A stretch of 64,000 bases of DNA, taken from assembly GCA_013400115.1 (NCBI GenBank), contig VXBP01000347.1:206899-270898 (forward strand). The letters are read 5' to 3'. The translations under genes were made by a program, and so were the position numbers. The notes under the pieces were generated by a model, which was not told the DNA's origin, searched no databases, and saw nothing but the letters and a program-made list of their open reading frames with translations. This DNA comes from Rhinopomastus cyanomelas. Taxonomy: Eukaryota > Chordata > Aves > Bucerotiformes > Rhinopomastidae. Shown here one piece after another: positions 38,601 through 52,669 of the stretch (the first letter of the stretch is position 1; every line of letters begins with the position of its first letter).

Positions 38601-41600
38601 GTTGGCCAATGACATATATACTGGAAACACTCCAGCAGGCAGCCAGTGCTACGGGGACGGAGACTAACAACTATCTCCTATTTTCATCACAGAGCCAAGA
38701 GAAGAAACACGCCACGACCGTCAGGAAGTTCATACCATGTTTCTCTGTTTTTTTCTTTAGCTTCTCTTTCATATTTTTCAAGTGTTCTTTTGTCAACCAT
38801 TCCTGTCAAGTACCTGAGAGGGGGAAAAAACAGGGGCAACGTTACAGAAGCACAAACAGTTCCAAACAGTTCAACACGCCAACACCTCTGTTAAGGCAGC
38901 CTCTGGGACTAACGCGGCATTTCAAAATCAAGTCCAATTTGTGATCGCTGAGTTTTTCTCAACCCTCTCCACATTTCTGAAATGTAAAGAAAAGTGTCCT
39001 TTTTTAGATAGAACAAGGGAACTGCTATTTTAAGAGAGATGTCAGTTATGAAAGGAGTAGTGCACAGTTTTACTATATTCAAGCTTTCATAGTTTTTCAC
39101 AAGATAGTTCTCCCTGATCTTCTAAACACTAACCAACTTGGTTTATCAGGAACATTAATGCTAACGGCAAACGGAGGGTTAATGCAGAGTTGGTACAAGG
39201 CACCTATTTTCCTTCCTGCAGCAAGGCAGGAACAAAAAAGCTCTGGAACATATTGGTAGGAGTGATAAGAACAGGCATCTCCTCGCACAAGGAGAATATT
39301 CAGACGTATCAGATAATAAAATGCTAATCTGCTCTAGTACGAACGACAAAGTTCAGCGTAGCATGACAATTCCAGCATTCCTGTTCGGTCAAAACAAAAC
39401 AGGGCCAAAATGCCAAGACAAAGACCTCCCACTTTTGCTGAGAATATTATTTTAAAATCACAGAAACACTCTGCGCCAGCGGGAGGGCGTTCAGTTCTTC
39501 AGGCACCACTTCCCAATTCCTTTATTTTATATTTTATTACAAACTGTAAGGTCAAGATGCATTTATTGACTTTTGTCTCATACAAATATTGCAGTCTCTA
39601 GAAACTGTTTCTAAAGCAGACTTAGAGGATTAACCACAATAATTTCAACTCCTGAAATTCAGTTGTGCCTGACAACGTTAGCACCACAGAACAAGGACAT
39701 TTTGACTCTCTCTCTTCGCAAGAAGGACAATGTTTACTAGTGGGGTATAAAGTAGTTTCAAAAAGCATTTTCAAATGACAAAGTCATCCTCTAAGAAAGG
39801 GATTCAGAGTTTCAATTTAATAATGTCTGCTTCTGCATATTTGTTTTCATTAGCTGCAGTTCCTCAAGCAGCAGGACCTGCTGGAACTGAGGAAGTCTCA
39901 AGACTAAGTGACTACATTGACAGGGAGGTCACCCAGGCCGACGAAAGCCTAAAAGTAAATATTGCCCATTTTCCTTAGTGTGCTTTGAATTCACAGGAAA
40001 GAACAGCAAGTCTAAACACTTTGTTTAGGAGTCTCCTTACATTATTTGTCCTCCAATAGTTGACTTGCCAGCATCTGAAAAAAAACAAAAAGTAATTCAC
40101 ACTTTAAAAGAGAAGACAAAACCAATTCTGAACAAGGTAATTTTCATCTAAGTTTCTGTAAGTCTGCCATAATAATCCACTGTCAATTCAAATTACAGTG
40201 AATCTTGAATTTACTCTCCTGATCCAGCAAATGAGTGGGTTAAGAGGGTGGGAAGCCCTTGCAAAAGCCCTCTCCCTGCCTTCCTCGTTCCTAACTTCTG
40301 CAGGCTGCTCTTCAGTACTGGGAGGCACTCTGCCCAACGCCTCTTTACTCTGTGTGGTTCCACTCTGAACTCACCCAAGGACTACGTGACTGCAGTATTA
40401 AGGGGGTAACACACAGGATTTACTGCAAAAGTCCTGATTCAACGACTCTTCTAGACTTTTGACCTTAAGAATTGTCTGAAGCTTGTGGAAAGTGTTCGAT
40501 TGGGACCTGTTGCTGTACGTGCTCCTTTTAACCCTGAATTATGCTGATCTTCTTAACAATTGTTAAGAACAATTTTAGCTTGATAACTAATAAGAAACCT
40601 CAAAAATACGTATAAAGGCAGGAGAAAAGAACTGCCTTCTGATTTGGTTCTGTGGATCACGCAAGCAATGTCACTTCAGCAATCAACAGAGAAGGGACTT
40701 GAGAAAGCATGAACACAAAGTCTTGTGTGCGAGAGGCACCGTCCTTGGGACTCTGCTCCTGAAAGAGTAAGTTTTCCAATTTTTCCAGAGCAGCTTCATG
40801 AATTATTATTCCTCTAGACCTCAAGCCATGGCGAGCACACTAATCCTGCTTTTTTTAAGGATGTACTTCTAATCCTCCAAGTCCTACGCAACACTCCACA
40901 CAGAGACCCAGCTCACTTTCCCGTACAACTTACCTACATGCCCAATGAAAACTACATTTACATGCTCCTTTTTAGGAGCACCTGGTGGTGCTACAACAGA
41001 TTTTGGTTTTGGTATTTCCTCCTCCTCTTCCATCATTTCCTGAGCGCTCTCTTCGGAAGGCCCTGCATCCCCTGTGGGGCCACCTCCTAGCTCTGCTTCG
41101 CTTGTTTCTTCTTTGTGGTCCCACGATTCTTCTGGGGACATTTCTGTCTCTCCATTTTCCACTGAAAAGTAACCAGTTAGAGATATCAAAACAGTGAATG
41201 ACACTGAAAGCAGTAAACTATGGACAGAAGCCCCCACCCCAATGATGCAAAAGACTTCAACTACCCAGCCATCGTATAAAAATGAGCAACTGCTGCTTGT
41301 TTTTGAAATTCTTCTTAGCGGGAGCTTTCAAACCAGCTCATGTGCCGACACCAGAAAACTGTGAATCACAAGGATTAGGAGGCTTCTGTTTTAACAAGGC
41401 AACAATTTTACAAGATCCAAGAGCCACTCGTGCCATCGTGACCATCGTGCCAGTGTGAATCCACAGACACACGCTAACATATATTTAGAAAGAAAAGGCT
41501 GGAGACAATGGTTTAAGTCATCTCAAAAGCCATGCAAACACAAGGAGAGAGAACATTTCCACGTCTGATCGCTCGTATTACTTATCACTTTTGTGTTTCT

Positions 41601-44600
41601 TTGTCAATAGTCATTTCACACACATAACAGGATTGTTTTGTGGTCTGGAATTTTCTAACACAGCCCCAAAGCTTTCTCAGTGTCCCAGCAATCCAGCTGC
41701 ACCTGTCACTACTGCTCAAGTGCCTCTCTCCCCATCTAGGAGAAGACACGGCAAAAATGACTACGCAGCAAAAACGCAGACACTCATCAGGTGCTCTCCA
41801 ATTCTGTTTGCAGAGATTCAGCACAAGCACTACCGTGGTCTTTTACACACTCATCACAGTGAAATGGAACAAGTCTCATCTTACCAACAGACTCTGAAAT
41901 TTCCATGTTAACAGCAGCATTTGAACCTAGGGAAAAACGGGGGGAAATCATCACTAAGGACACGTTTACACTGCTACTATCAAGAACAAAGCAAAAGGCG
42001 GTGACTAAATGAACAGAAGGGTAGTTCAGATGTTTGGGCACTTGTCAATGCCATTTCATAGACAGTTTCCATCAGAAAAATCTGCTTCACATGAGCCTTA
42101 TGGTCTTCAATAAACCACATGGTTTTAATGCCACTTGCTCGACTGGCTATAAGTTCTGAATAACCACAGAAAACCACACCACCATCATACAACAGTAGCA
42201 CGAGGACAGAGTGAAGATGGAACAAGGTTCTTGGGGATTTTTAGGGAGATTCTCAAAATCATGTTTACTGGAGCTGTGTTGTGTAGCATCAGGACACAAA
42301 AGCAGTTACCTTCATGAGAGGCTGTCTGCTCCTCTGGGGAAGTCTCTACAGGTGCACCTTGCAGAGAAAAAAGTTTCACTTTCAAAATACACAGACATAA
42401 CCAATTTCTACACAGAAAATACCCGTCTCCCAACTTTACTGCAAGAGGTCTGTTTAAGAAAAAGCACCCCTGTCCCTGAAGCAGTGCTAACTAGAGCCTC
42501 CAAGTACAAGTATTTCTAAAGGACACTGCCTAAATATTGTGCAAATAAGGCACCAGTTTTAAAAACAGTTCCCTTTGTTTTCCCCACGTGGAAAGACACA
42601 CAAGGCAAGTTAAGGGAAGACATTCTTCTATTCTTAGAAGCAATGTATGTGTGGTGTCACCCTGTGTGAAACTGTTCTGCCAGCTCCAGCTTACAGGTGT
42701 GCACCCACATGATAGGTGCCTCAACATCAGATAAACAGAAACCTGAAACAAGCTCTTAGGAATAAACTCTTCAGATCTTCTCTTGTTATTAGGGTCCAGA
42801 GATGATAAACTCACTCGTATGTCTGGTAGGTTTGCCAGTCCACTTGTATGGTCAACAGCATTCATGACCATCCATCTTCTCTCTAGTCACAGAGGTCAAT
42901 CTCGCCAGCCATAGGCACGTCGATGCCACAAGCACCTTTTCTGGACAGATTGCTCCACCTTTTCAAGCACTAAACCATGCCACAAAGCCACATGCTGAGG
43001 TATAACTAATTATTAAACCGACTCAGGGTGATGTGTTCCAATTAACTATTGCACCACATACTGTTCTGGGACCCTATTCCACACGATCCAGAGGCCTTCT
43101 ATAATTATCCATCAAATCTCAACCTATTTACTTTTCTCTTGGTATAAATTCAGCTTCATAATTCTTTGAAACACGTTAATAATCATAATTTGTCATCTAT
43201 CAAATTCATACCCTCTCTTTAGCTGTGCTCCAGCTCTCCTTCAATGCCAACCTAAGTATACAGACATTACAGCATTACTTGCTCTATATGCAGGATGTAA
43301 CCTAAAGAAGAAACAAATCCCCTCAGAAGAACAAAAACATCAGGAGAAGGACCTGATTCTAAGCCTCTTTGCTTCCATGCTGTTTGCATATTTGCTGCAG
43401 ACTTCTATAAACTGGAGCAGTGCTGGAAAAACTGGAGGAGGGCCAGAGGACAGAGCTTGAGGCAGGGTGAACGAGGGTCAGAGCACAACACCCAGTGACC
43501 AGCTGCAAACAGTGGAGGGGGCACAGCACCACGGAACAGGAGGTACCCTACACTCCTGGCTTCTGCCACATATGCTCTGCACGACAGGGTCCCAAACCCA
43601 CAAGAACAGGACTTAATGTATTAAAGTAAAAGCACAAAAATAGAATGCCCTGAGATTTCTTTCAAGAAATTCTATTCCTGCCTGGGAGCTGCACAAAGCT
43701 CACAGCAGCTGATTTAAAAGCACGGTACCCAGGTGCCAGAGAATCCAGGTACGAGCCTGAAGCCTCGGAAGAACGCTGGCTGCTTCACACATACAGGTGC
43801 ATTAATATTTTCACTGCGAGACCATCTCAACAAGCTTTTGGTTTCACTCCTGAAGTTCACCCACAACGAAAAACTTACTAACAGCATCTCTGCACTTGCC
43901 TTGAAACAGAAGCTCTGAAGAGCGGCTGGCACAAACCCACCAACAGCATTCATAACACACAGTTTTCTCCTTTCTGGTCAGCAACACAGCAAGCACACAG
44001 ACAGGAAAGACAAGTTGCTTCACGGAAGAGAGAGGAGGGAGGACATTAAGCTAAAAAGGTCTGTCTGCTCAATCACGTATCAGCCAGTTTGTGGATGGCG
44101 TAGCAGCAATGCCGCGTGGTCAAGGGGCACAGACACGCAGCGGTGACCACAGCCCCTTCATTCAGGCTGGGTCACTTCAGTTCACGAGTGACCCACGTGC
44201 TTTGGTAGTGGACACTGAATCACACGGAACACACGCTGCTCCTCCAGAGTGGAGAAGGAATACAAACCATTCTCTAAAAACAAAAAAATCATTATAAAGA
44301 AGCCAAATTAAAAAAATAATCTTAATTTCAGGAACAGGCTTAACAAAATAAACATTCCCTCAGTAACTGTTTACTCCTGGATAAACAGTTTCAGGCTGTG
44401 CAAGGCTCTTTCAGGTAATGGCAAGTACAGCACAGATTTCCACACTTGCTCTGTGTGGCAATGAACAGATTGCCTGAAGCACACCTGCAAGACAAACACC
44501 TGAAAAGAAGGATGCAGCCAGTTCTACTGCTGCTTAGACCACTGACTTGCCACATTTTGCTCTGTCACCTCTCCTGTCAGCCCTTGTGCATGTGCAACTA

Positions 44601-47600
44601 TTGAAGCTCCACGAAGACAGCTGGTCTGACTGAAAACTGAACCAGGAAAGAACCTACCAGCTTTTGAGTGGATTTGCCTCGTGAAGCTACGTATCAGCTC
44701 AGCGCAGCAGCACCACTAGCGCTACGCAAGAGAGGAGAGAAGGGCAACCTCAGTAATTCAAGGAAAAACACCTTTATGCTTCATTTCTGGAAAGCCTAGG
44801 GCATCCTTGATTGCATAGAACTTAAGAGGACAACTTGGAATGGAGACACACTCATCACCTTTGAACCACCTACCAGATGATGACATGAGAACTCCAAACT
44901 CCACACTGTCCCTGTGAGAAAACTAGACGAATCCAGGGGATTGAAGTCACCTTGGTTATTTTGCCCATGAGATAAAAGACAGTCATGGAAACAAAATACC
45001 TCTACAGATCAGGGAAAGTGAGAAAGATCCTGAGTCATCCTTGTTACTTATCCTGGTTTCTCCAAGACATCCAAGTACATAAACAAAGCTTTTAATTTAG
45101 TGTTTTCCAGAAGCCAGAAAAGTAATTAACACTTCTGGTTAACATAGTCTAGCATCACTGTAAAAACATCACATAAAGCAATAAACAAATAGCAGAAAAA
45201 CCCCATTAAAACACATTTCAAGTTCAGCTTGAAAATTCTAGCTATTCATCCATGAAGCATCTCTCAGACAGGAATCTTGTCATATCAGAGAATCACACAG
45301 AATCACAGGTTACTGAGGCTGGAAAAGACCTCTTAGATGTATGTGAAATCTGGTTTTCAAGTCAGAAATGACTTAAATGATCCCAAACCTTTAAGTTACG
45401 CTTGATGGACACGTGTGAGAAAACAGAATAAGAAACTAAAATTCATGGGAGAAGTATGCACGGGCCCAACTGTACAACTTTATGACCTAGCACTGGTTTC
45501 TTCAAAATACAGCCAATGTCCTAAAGAAATAGTGCAGAGATCCAGTCTGCCCATTTCATTCCATCAGGCTCTGACTAACAACAGGTGAGATGGCTCAAAC
45601 AATTGAGACTGAGAAAGCAAGAGGGGTCCCCTGCAGCTGGTAAAGAGATAAGCACTGTGCAATGGGAATGGAACAAGCTGGCCCTGAGGAACCACTGTTT
45701 TATCTGCAAAAGTAGGCTGAAATGGTGGGAACATGGTGAGTTGCCACCTCTCAAGAACTTACTGGTGTTTTGTCTAAGCCCCGGAGAACAAAGTCCCCCA
45801 TGAAGAAAAATACCCCTGGCAGTGGGGATAAAAGGAAGGATTCAAAAGGTGCAGGGCAGCTGTCAGTTCCCCCTAAGCCTGCGACCACATCAGGAGGCCA
45901 ATGAAAGGACCTTGAGAGACAGTGAAAAAAAACTTGTGAAGCTGAGGACATGAAGGGAAGCCAAACCACTTGAGCCTTCACTGGATCCCAGAGCAGTCAT
46001 CTGGGACTGTGGTTCCCCTGCCCTTCTCTTTTCCTCTTCTTGCTGGGACTGTGGTTCCCCTGCCCTTCTCTTTTCCTCTTCTTGCTAGGACTGTGGTTCC
46101 CCTGCCCTTCTCTTTTCCTCTTCTTGCTCTCTTCCTCCAAAACCCACCAAAAAAAAAAAATCACTTTAAGCGCAAATTAAGTGTTGGGAGTTAAACAACG
46201 TGTTTTGTATTCAGTATTTTTAACAATATATGGGAAAAAAGGTTTTCAGTTCACTGTAATTAAGGCAGTTGTTTCAAAAGTCAACTTAACCCCCAAATCC
46301 TTCTCTTTTTGTCTGTGGCCTCCTTCATACCCCATGCCTTAGCTTCACCTGTGGACACAGAGGTAGATGCACACCCTGTTTTCTTTAAAAAGCACCAAGG
46401 TAAAAGCCTTCATAGTTCCAACATGACGTTGTCAAATTCACCAAATAGAATTAAACACTTGCTCTGAGTTTACACTACATGTTAGCTTAGTAAAAGGACC
46501 ACCTTTTTTGGTTCCCAGTGATGGCACACCTTAAGCTGATCTTATCTAAAACCCACATACCTCTTCACAGCTAAGTCTAAGAAAGCTTATGGGGATTTTC
46601 AGAAAATACAACGAATAACCTTTTTCCTTCAGGCCAAGTGTTTGTGCTCGATTGATAATTCCATTTTTGAGCCAGATGGCCAAGAAATCAAGCTCTGTGC
46701 TAGACCTGTTAAGGATTCCACTTTCTAACAAAGATCTCTCATAATCCAGCAGGAATAGGAATTAAACCTAAGCATCCCGTTAGCAGGTTAAGCTCAGGAT
46801 CTTCACATTTCCACATAAAAGAACAAGGTTTACACATAAATGCTCACACTTTTTTAGAGAACATGTTTTTAATATTGCATCACCTGTTCTAAACTAACTG
46901 GTGCGCTGAAAGTCAGTCTCCTTTTCAGAGCCCTCTTCAAAACTTACCTCACTGATTCGATTTTGACCGCTTTATTTCTTCATAATAAATGCTAGAACAG
47001 CCAATCCAAACCAACAAAATAAAACCACCTATCTCAGCTTCACACAACCAGATGCTTGTCTTGCCTGCACATCCCTCAAAACAAAACACAGAAAGAAATC
47101 CCAAAACTCTAGAACTGTAGAACTAGTCTGCTAAGAGAACCCAAGAATTATCCTGAATTAGTTGTGTTACTGTTGATAAGGCAATCACATTTTACAGAGA
47201 ACATCATGCTTTCAGATACCTTAAATCCATAGTCCAACACAGGATGCTCAACACACAGTCAGCAGAATGCATGTAGACTCCAGGATAGTTCTTCTAGTCC
47301 ACAGCTGGCTCCCAGCATGACTTTTATTGGAGTCATGCAAAGGCCACACGTGAGATGAATTATTCCAACAGGAGCAACACAGTCCTAGCACCTTCCTGGG
47401 GACAATTCAGATGTACACAAAGGACATCTGTAACACACTGGCACCCTAACTGCATCACACAGACACATCGGATCATCTGGCAAGTCAGTGCCAAGACATA
47501 CAGCCTTTCTCTGCACCAAGAGGCTGTGCAGCTCATCTGTTTGAGAAGCTGATAGAGAAGAACACTGCTTCAGATAGCCAAGTGATGACTCAAATCAAGA

Positions 47601-50600
47601 CTGTTTTGATAAGAATTTACACCGTGCATTGGCATTTACAGTATGACATTGATTTGTAAGCGGTTTGACTCCTCAGCTATCAGGCGTTAACAGCAGCATC
47701 ACCAACACTTGTGAGGAAATCATCAGCCTCAAATACTGACACAAATAAATCCTTGAGTACGAGAGCTTCTGGAACGGCGCGCTAAGAAACCGGATTTCTT
47801 AGCAGGTTCATATGCAAAGTCTCCAGGACTGAATTGTTGAAGTCTTAAAAGACACTCTATAGAGAACAGTCTTGAGGGTTTCCTCCAACCAAAGATACTC
47901 TGTGGCCAGTCTGGAGGAAAACAATGATGCAGGCAACTCATCCTGCTCTGGAAACTGTAGGCTTACAAAGGAGATACTGAAACTCCTATTGGTGCGTGTG
48001 GAATCCACGGATGTCCCAGCTAGCTACAAGGTCAGAGAAATGAGGGCAGGGAAAACCAGAAGAATAGATGCTAAATCCATTTATCTACAGCACTGGAAAG
48101 CTGAGGATGTCCAGCTGCTTGAACATAGCTATTTCAACAGTCAATACTACAGGCTAGTGAGCACATTTAGGGAGTGAAGCAATCTAAAGGACAGTGATTA
48201 AGCCAATTTTTGCCTGGCCCAAGACTACAGGTGCAAGTTGTCAAATATGTTCAGAAGTGTATACAGTCAGGACTGCTACTACATGAAGCGGTAGCACTAA
48301 CATCGCTTAAAAGGGTAAGAGCTTCACTGGAGATGTTTAAAACCCACCTGGATGTGTTCCTATGTGACTTGGTCTGGGTGATCCTGCTGTTGCAGCGGGA
48401 TTGGACTAGATGATCTTTCGAGGTCCCTTCCAACCCCTAATGATTCTACGATCCCTCCTTACACCAGCCACTACCTGTCACACACTTCTTGTTCTTACTA
48501 CTTTTGTATTAATGGCATTTTTTTCTTACCACAACCACTGTACACTTCAAGTTATGGAACAATTCAGGTTTGAATGGACCCTAGAAGTCACCTAGCTTAG
48601 TCTCCCTCTCCAAGCAAAGTTAACAGTGAACACTTAAGGTTGAGTTCTACGAAAGAAAACCTACCATGCCATACAAGGAAGCTGGGATCAATTTTACTAT
48701 GAATCCTGTGAATACCCAAGATCTATAGAGAAATTTAACTACAAGAATGCAGCTGACACTGCATATTCAGAATTTTTTCATTTCTCTCACACCTGAGATC
48801 AGACAGCAGAAACCTGATGAATTGGGGTGTGTCTATGTGTGTGTAACTACTCCCTTACACCTGTCTCTTGCCTTCATACAGAAGGAAAGAAAAAGACACC
48901 TAAATGAAATTGCATCTGAGCTACACTTACAAAATTAGTAGTTTGCTAGTCCAGCAACTGCTACGTACAGCGAGTTTCCCTAGATCACTTCTTCATTACA
49001 TCCTTGACATGCTCACTGGGAGGAACTGTGGTGCAGCAATGCCTGCTGCAGACAGAGAATCAAGACAACTGTGTCACACTTCTGACAGAAGCCACCAAAG
49101 AGATTTTATGCAAATGAGTTTGACTTGGACTCAATTTGATAAAAGCAAGTTCTTGCAACTACATTTGGAAGATACTGTTCCTTAGGCTCACACACAAAAT
49201 CATGGAATTCCAAACTAATTCTAAAACTGTCTGCAAACAAAATCTGTGCTACTAGTAAACACAAGTCCGATCTTCCCCATAATAATCAATGGAATCAAAA
49301 TAAAGCACTCTTAAATCTGAGGTTTTAAACCACTCTGAATGCCAGCATCAAGAATCTCCCAATTTTGTTTCCTAAATGGCTTCTCTAAGAATTACAAATT
49401 AATTTTGCACAAATTCCGGAAAATATAAATTTAGTGCACAGACACACAATGGAGATCAGTTCTGTGGGGTTTCTCTCTATGCAATGCTGCTAGCCACACA
49501 TTTTTCTTGACCCATCAACATCCTTTGAATTATGACTTGAACCTCACCAAGAGAGAGAGAGTCCCACAGAGTGTTACTAGAACCTAACTTTAGGCCACTT
49601 AAATCCTCAAACCAACACCTGGCTTTTCAACTCTTCCTAAGAGATTTAGATTCTTCTTGGTACAAACTGGTATTTGTACAGCCCTCAGTATTATTCCCCC
49701 CACACGACAAAGGCCGAGTGCCACATAACAGTCCTCTCCTTAAGAGAGCAAAAGCAAAACTGGACTGCTGAACAGTAACCTACTCAGATTCATCTCATCA
49801 CACGTTGTTCTGAAATGTTTCCAGAGCAAGCTCCACCTAGTTGTTCTAGCCAGGAAAGTGGCTGTCACCTTACACGAACATCTGCAAGGACAAGACTGAC
49901 AATTACGTTCTGTAACCCAGTACATCAGACCCAGAGAAGTACGTAACCAGTCGAGCATTCCAGTTAAGAAAGACACTAGTGGGGTGGCTTGTTTTGTGTT
50001 TGTTGGTTTTTAACCACAGAGTTTTGTCCACTTAACTGTAGGGACATCCCAGGTAATTATGGCTGGAAATAGAAGAATTCTAAAACTTAAACAAGATACA
50101 GAAGCAAGGTGAATTCAAACTGGGTACATTATAGCACAACGCAGGAAATGTGCACAGCTGTTAAAGTGGAAATAAAAGCTATCCTGGATCACTCCAGGTG
50201 ACTGGGAAGCTTGCTGTCTCTGGAAAGACAAAGCTCATCATAGATCTCAGAAGTAGCAAGTGAGGAAATTTAACAAAAAAACCTCTAGTTATAAGAAGCC
50301 TTGGAAAAACCTTACAGAAGTAGCCAGGAACAGAGAAACAAAGCTACTCTAGTAACAATTACAGTCATATTCTAATTGAGCTGTTCAAGGCCAGGTTGTG
50401 TGAGGTCTTGAGTAACCAAGTCTAGCTGAGAGGTGTCCCTGCCCATGGCAGGGAGGGTGGCATAGATGATCTCCAAAGTCCCTTCCAACCTGAGCCAGTC
50501 TATGACAACATTCAAAACCCCGAGAACCTTTCCAGCCACGGTATTGATTATTTAGTTAAAAGACAAAATTTGTGTTCCAATGGCTACAACACATTTTGAA

Positions 50601-52486
50601 GATTATTCAAAGGTGCCTTGCGTGTTCACCACAGCCTCAAGCTTTTTACCCTTACACCTGTGAAACAGCACTCCGATCGTATTCCAAGAGTCTGCCCATG
50701 GCTCCTTGGAAACATGTTTTAACACACTTCCATACTTCCTGCCCATGTCGCTCGTGACTTACAATTTCTGATACAAATCAGAGCTGCTGAACAGCTGAGG
50801 AGAACACTGAGCGTTTACTCTATCGTACACACAAAGAGTTAATATCGTCGTGAAAATTAGAAAACTTTTGATATGAAAGGTACAGACTTTAGCTGCTACT
50901 ATCTGATGACTTTCGATACTAGCAAAAGCAAGGCTAACTAATGTGTTAAACCAGAACATAATGAAGCAATACATAACAGGAATTCATGACAAACACGATA
51001 CAACAAGTAGTGAGCTTAGTGAAATTATTACAATCAGTATCTGAAATACCAGCTTGTCTCATATTGTACCAATACAGATAATTATAGAAGAATTAGGAAG
51101 ATGTTAAACTCAGCCAAGTCTCAAGCTCCTTAACTGCAGATGTGACATTAAAATTCTACCCTAAAGTTAACCAGCATGTCTGATGTTTGCAAGGGCCTTT
51201 AGACTGGAGCTGGACATTTAAAAAGTCCAGCTCCTTTAATTTGCAATATTCAAAGTAAATCTAATCCAAACATTGGTTGCGTACACAGAGATCCTTTGAA
51301 ATTAAAAGCAGAGTAAATTCCAACTTATTCCATTGACTGATGCCAGCTGAACAAACCTCCCTTCCCCACTTACCATTCTTCAGAATTACATATATTAAAG
51401 AGAAAACTAATTGATATAGTCTTCAAAAAGACGTTTAAGATACATCTGAACCACTGGTGGCTGAAGCAGTGCCGTAGACCCCGCAACACTGTATTTATCG
51501 CCACTAAAATCTTTGACGAGTTCTCTAGTGTTTTAGGAAGAGGTCAGCTACGTGGTTTCCCCTCGTCATGGGGGGCCCCTTTCGAGTCAAGGTCCCAGCG
51601 CAGGTTCCCGGGCTCCACACCTCATCGGTTACTGCTGGTGCCTGAGCGCGACATCCGCCCCACGGCTTGGCCTCCCGCAGCCGGCTCCCACCGACCCGGT
51701 GGTACCACAGTGGCCAGCAGACCCCCTCCCACGGCGCCCCCATACTCTCGGGGCTCCACCAGACGCCGCAGCCGGTCCCTCCAAAGCTGCCCACGGCTCC
51801 TCTGTGCCTACTCTGCCCCTTAACGTCCCTTCCATCAAACCCTTCTGCACAAGGCTTCCTGCGGCAGCCCCCCACCCCTCACTGCCCTCGCCGCTGGCTG
51901 GCGAGTCCCTCCCGCCGCCTCGCTGTGACTGCTCCTTCCTCGCTCCCGGGCCGGGTCCCCTCTCGCCTCCACCCCGGCCCGGCGCTACCACCTCGGTGCC
52001 CCGCCCGCCCCGTCGGCCTGACCCCGCCGCTCCCCGGACTGCCACCGCCTCCAGACCAGCCCACCGCAGGCCCTCCGCCCCCGCGGGGCCCCCTCCGCAG
52101 CGCGGCCCCGCGCCCTTCCAACATGGCCCCCATCCCTCCACCCTCAGCGCCCACCCGTCGGCGCGGCCCGTCTCGGCGCGGCGCTCACCGTGGGGCGGCG
52201 GCGGCAGGCCGGGCGGGGGCGAGGGCGGTGGCAGGCCGGGTGCCGGACCCCCCCTCAGGAAGGACGGCACGAACTCGGCGGCGTGGACGTTGGGCACGAA
52301 GGGCTTGGCGTTGACGTTAAGCTGCCGGCTGAAGGCCGCCCCGAGCAGATCCTGCTGGGCCTCAGTCTCCGCGACGGCCGGGGCGGACCCCGGGCCGGCG
52401 ACGCTGCCCGGCTCGATATCCGCCTGATCCCAACAGTCGGGAGCCGAGTCACTGCTACTCCCGCTGCCGCTGCCGTTCGCCTCCAT
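32657..52486 (-). CDS. GSPT1: GSPT1 / eRF3a, peptide chain release factor GTPase
   Basis: eRF3a binds eRF1 and uses GTP to drive stop-codon peptide release in the cytosol. Fifteen coding exons: 52486-52189, 42357-42310, 41926-41885, 41161-40934, 40074-40041, 38813-38736, 38017-37837, 37490-37336, 36549-36409, 35711-35618, 35310-35230, 34183-34010, 33799-33710, 33264-33096, 32709-32657. They total 1866 nt, all phases join, giving 621 residues (human about 635). The N-terminus holds SSSDSAPDCWDQAD and the overlapping PAM2 poly(A)-binding-protein motifs (about residues 55-77) with the IAP-binding AKPF (60-63). An acidic linker ends in MMEEEEEIPKPKSVVAPPGA. The GTPase domain shows G1 GHVDAGKST (split by an intron), G3 DAPGH, G4 NKMD and G5 SGLTGAN. 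C-terminal beta-barrels (GKLESGSICKGQQ, KTRPRFVKQDQVCIARL) end in KLVPEKD. The human poly-glycine run is absent. CPWYTGLPF has Thr where human has Ile. Confidence 0.98.
33375..33508 (+). repeat. CR1 LINE 3' end
   Basis: Sense CR1 tail (actggagatgtttaagaccc to tccaatccctaatgattctg) in a GSPT1 intron. Confidence 0.9.
34590..34975 (+). repeat. CR1-like LINE 3' fragment, divergent
   Basis: About 385 bp in sense orientation (tctgaaggctgaggaagctg, gacaggacgaggggcagtgg, aacaggctgccctgagagac, then ggtgatcctgcttttcatga). Diverged from the other copies and lacking the exact tail. In a GSPT1 intron. Confidence 0.75.
45288..45345 (-). repeat. CR1 LINE 3' end, old
   Basis: Diverged reverse CR1 tail (gaatcacaggttactgaggc, then tggaaaagacctcttagatg). 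Confidence 0.65.
46003..46128 (+). repeat. Tandem repeat, 3 x 42 bp
   Basis: Three head-to-tail units starting at 46003, 46045 and 46087 (gggactgtggttcccctgcc then cttctcttttcctcttcttg ct). The copies are identical except for one base at the start of unit three (a for g). Units are pyrimidine-rich. Near-identity implies a recent expansion. Confidence 0.95.
48318..48452 (+). repeat. CR1 LINE 3' end
   Basis: Sense CR1 tail (ttcactggagatgtttaaaa to gaggtcccttccaaccccta) in GSPT1 intron 1. Confidence 0.9.
48550..48640 (-). repeat. Degenerate CR1-like 3' end
   Basis: Old reverse CR1-like remnant (ggtttgaatggaccctagaa, tctccctctccaagc). Boundaries uncertain. Confidence 0.45.
50370..50508 (+). repeat. 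CR1 LINE 3' end, divergent subfamily
   Basis: Sense CR1 tail (gttcaaggccaggttgtgtg to aagtcccttccaacctgagc) in GSPT1 intron 1. Resembles the copy at 26.5 kb. Confidence 0.8.
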
Positions 52487-52669
52487 TTTGTGGCTGCCCC
52501 ACAAGCCTCTGCGGCCCCGAAACGTCTCCCAGCGTCCGGGGTAAGGGGGAAGCCGCCGGCGGCACCGACTCAGCACTCGCTCCGCCGATTCCGCGTGTAC
52601 TCCACCGCCCCGACGCGAGCGCGGTGTGGCCTCCTGGAGCTCCCGTACCCCCTCCCCGCGCCCTCCCCC

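Larger units (their letters stand above)
42358..52188 (-). other. GSPT1: GSPT1 intron 1 (about 9.8 kb)
   Basis: Large first intron. It holds CR1 pieces at 45.3, 48.3, 48.6 and 50.4 kb and a 42-bp triplicate repeat at 46.0 kb; nothing else is recognised. Open frames here are short and without motifs. Its 5' end lies in the CpG island. Confidence 0.85.

Noticed and set aside
45585..46194. Region with the 42-bp repeat considered as an LTR end or coding exon
   Set aside because: No LTR termini, target duplication or viral motif; the open frame is a consequence of the 42-bp period.
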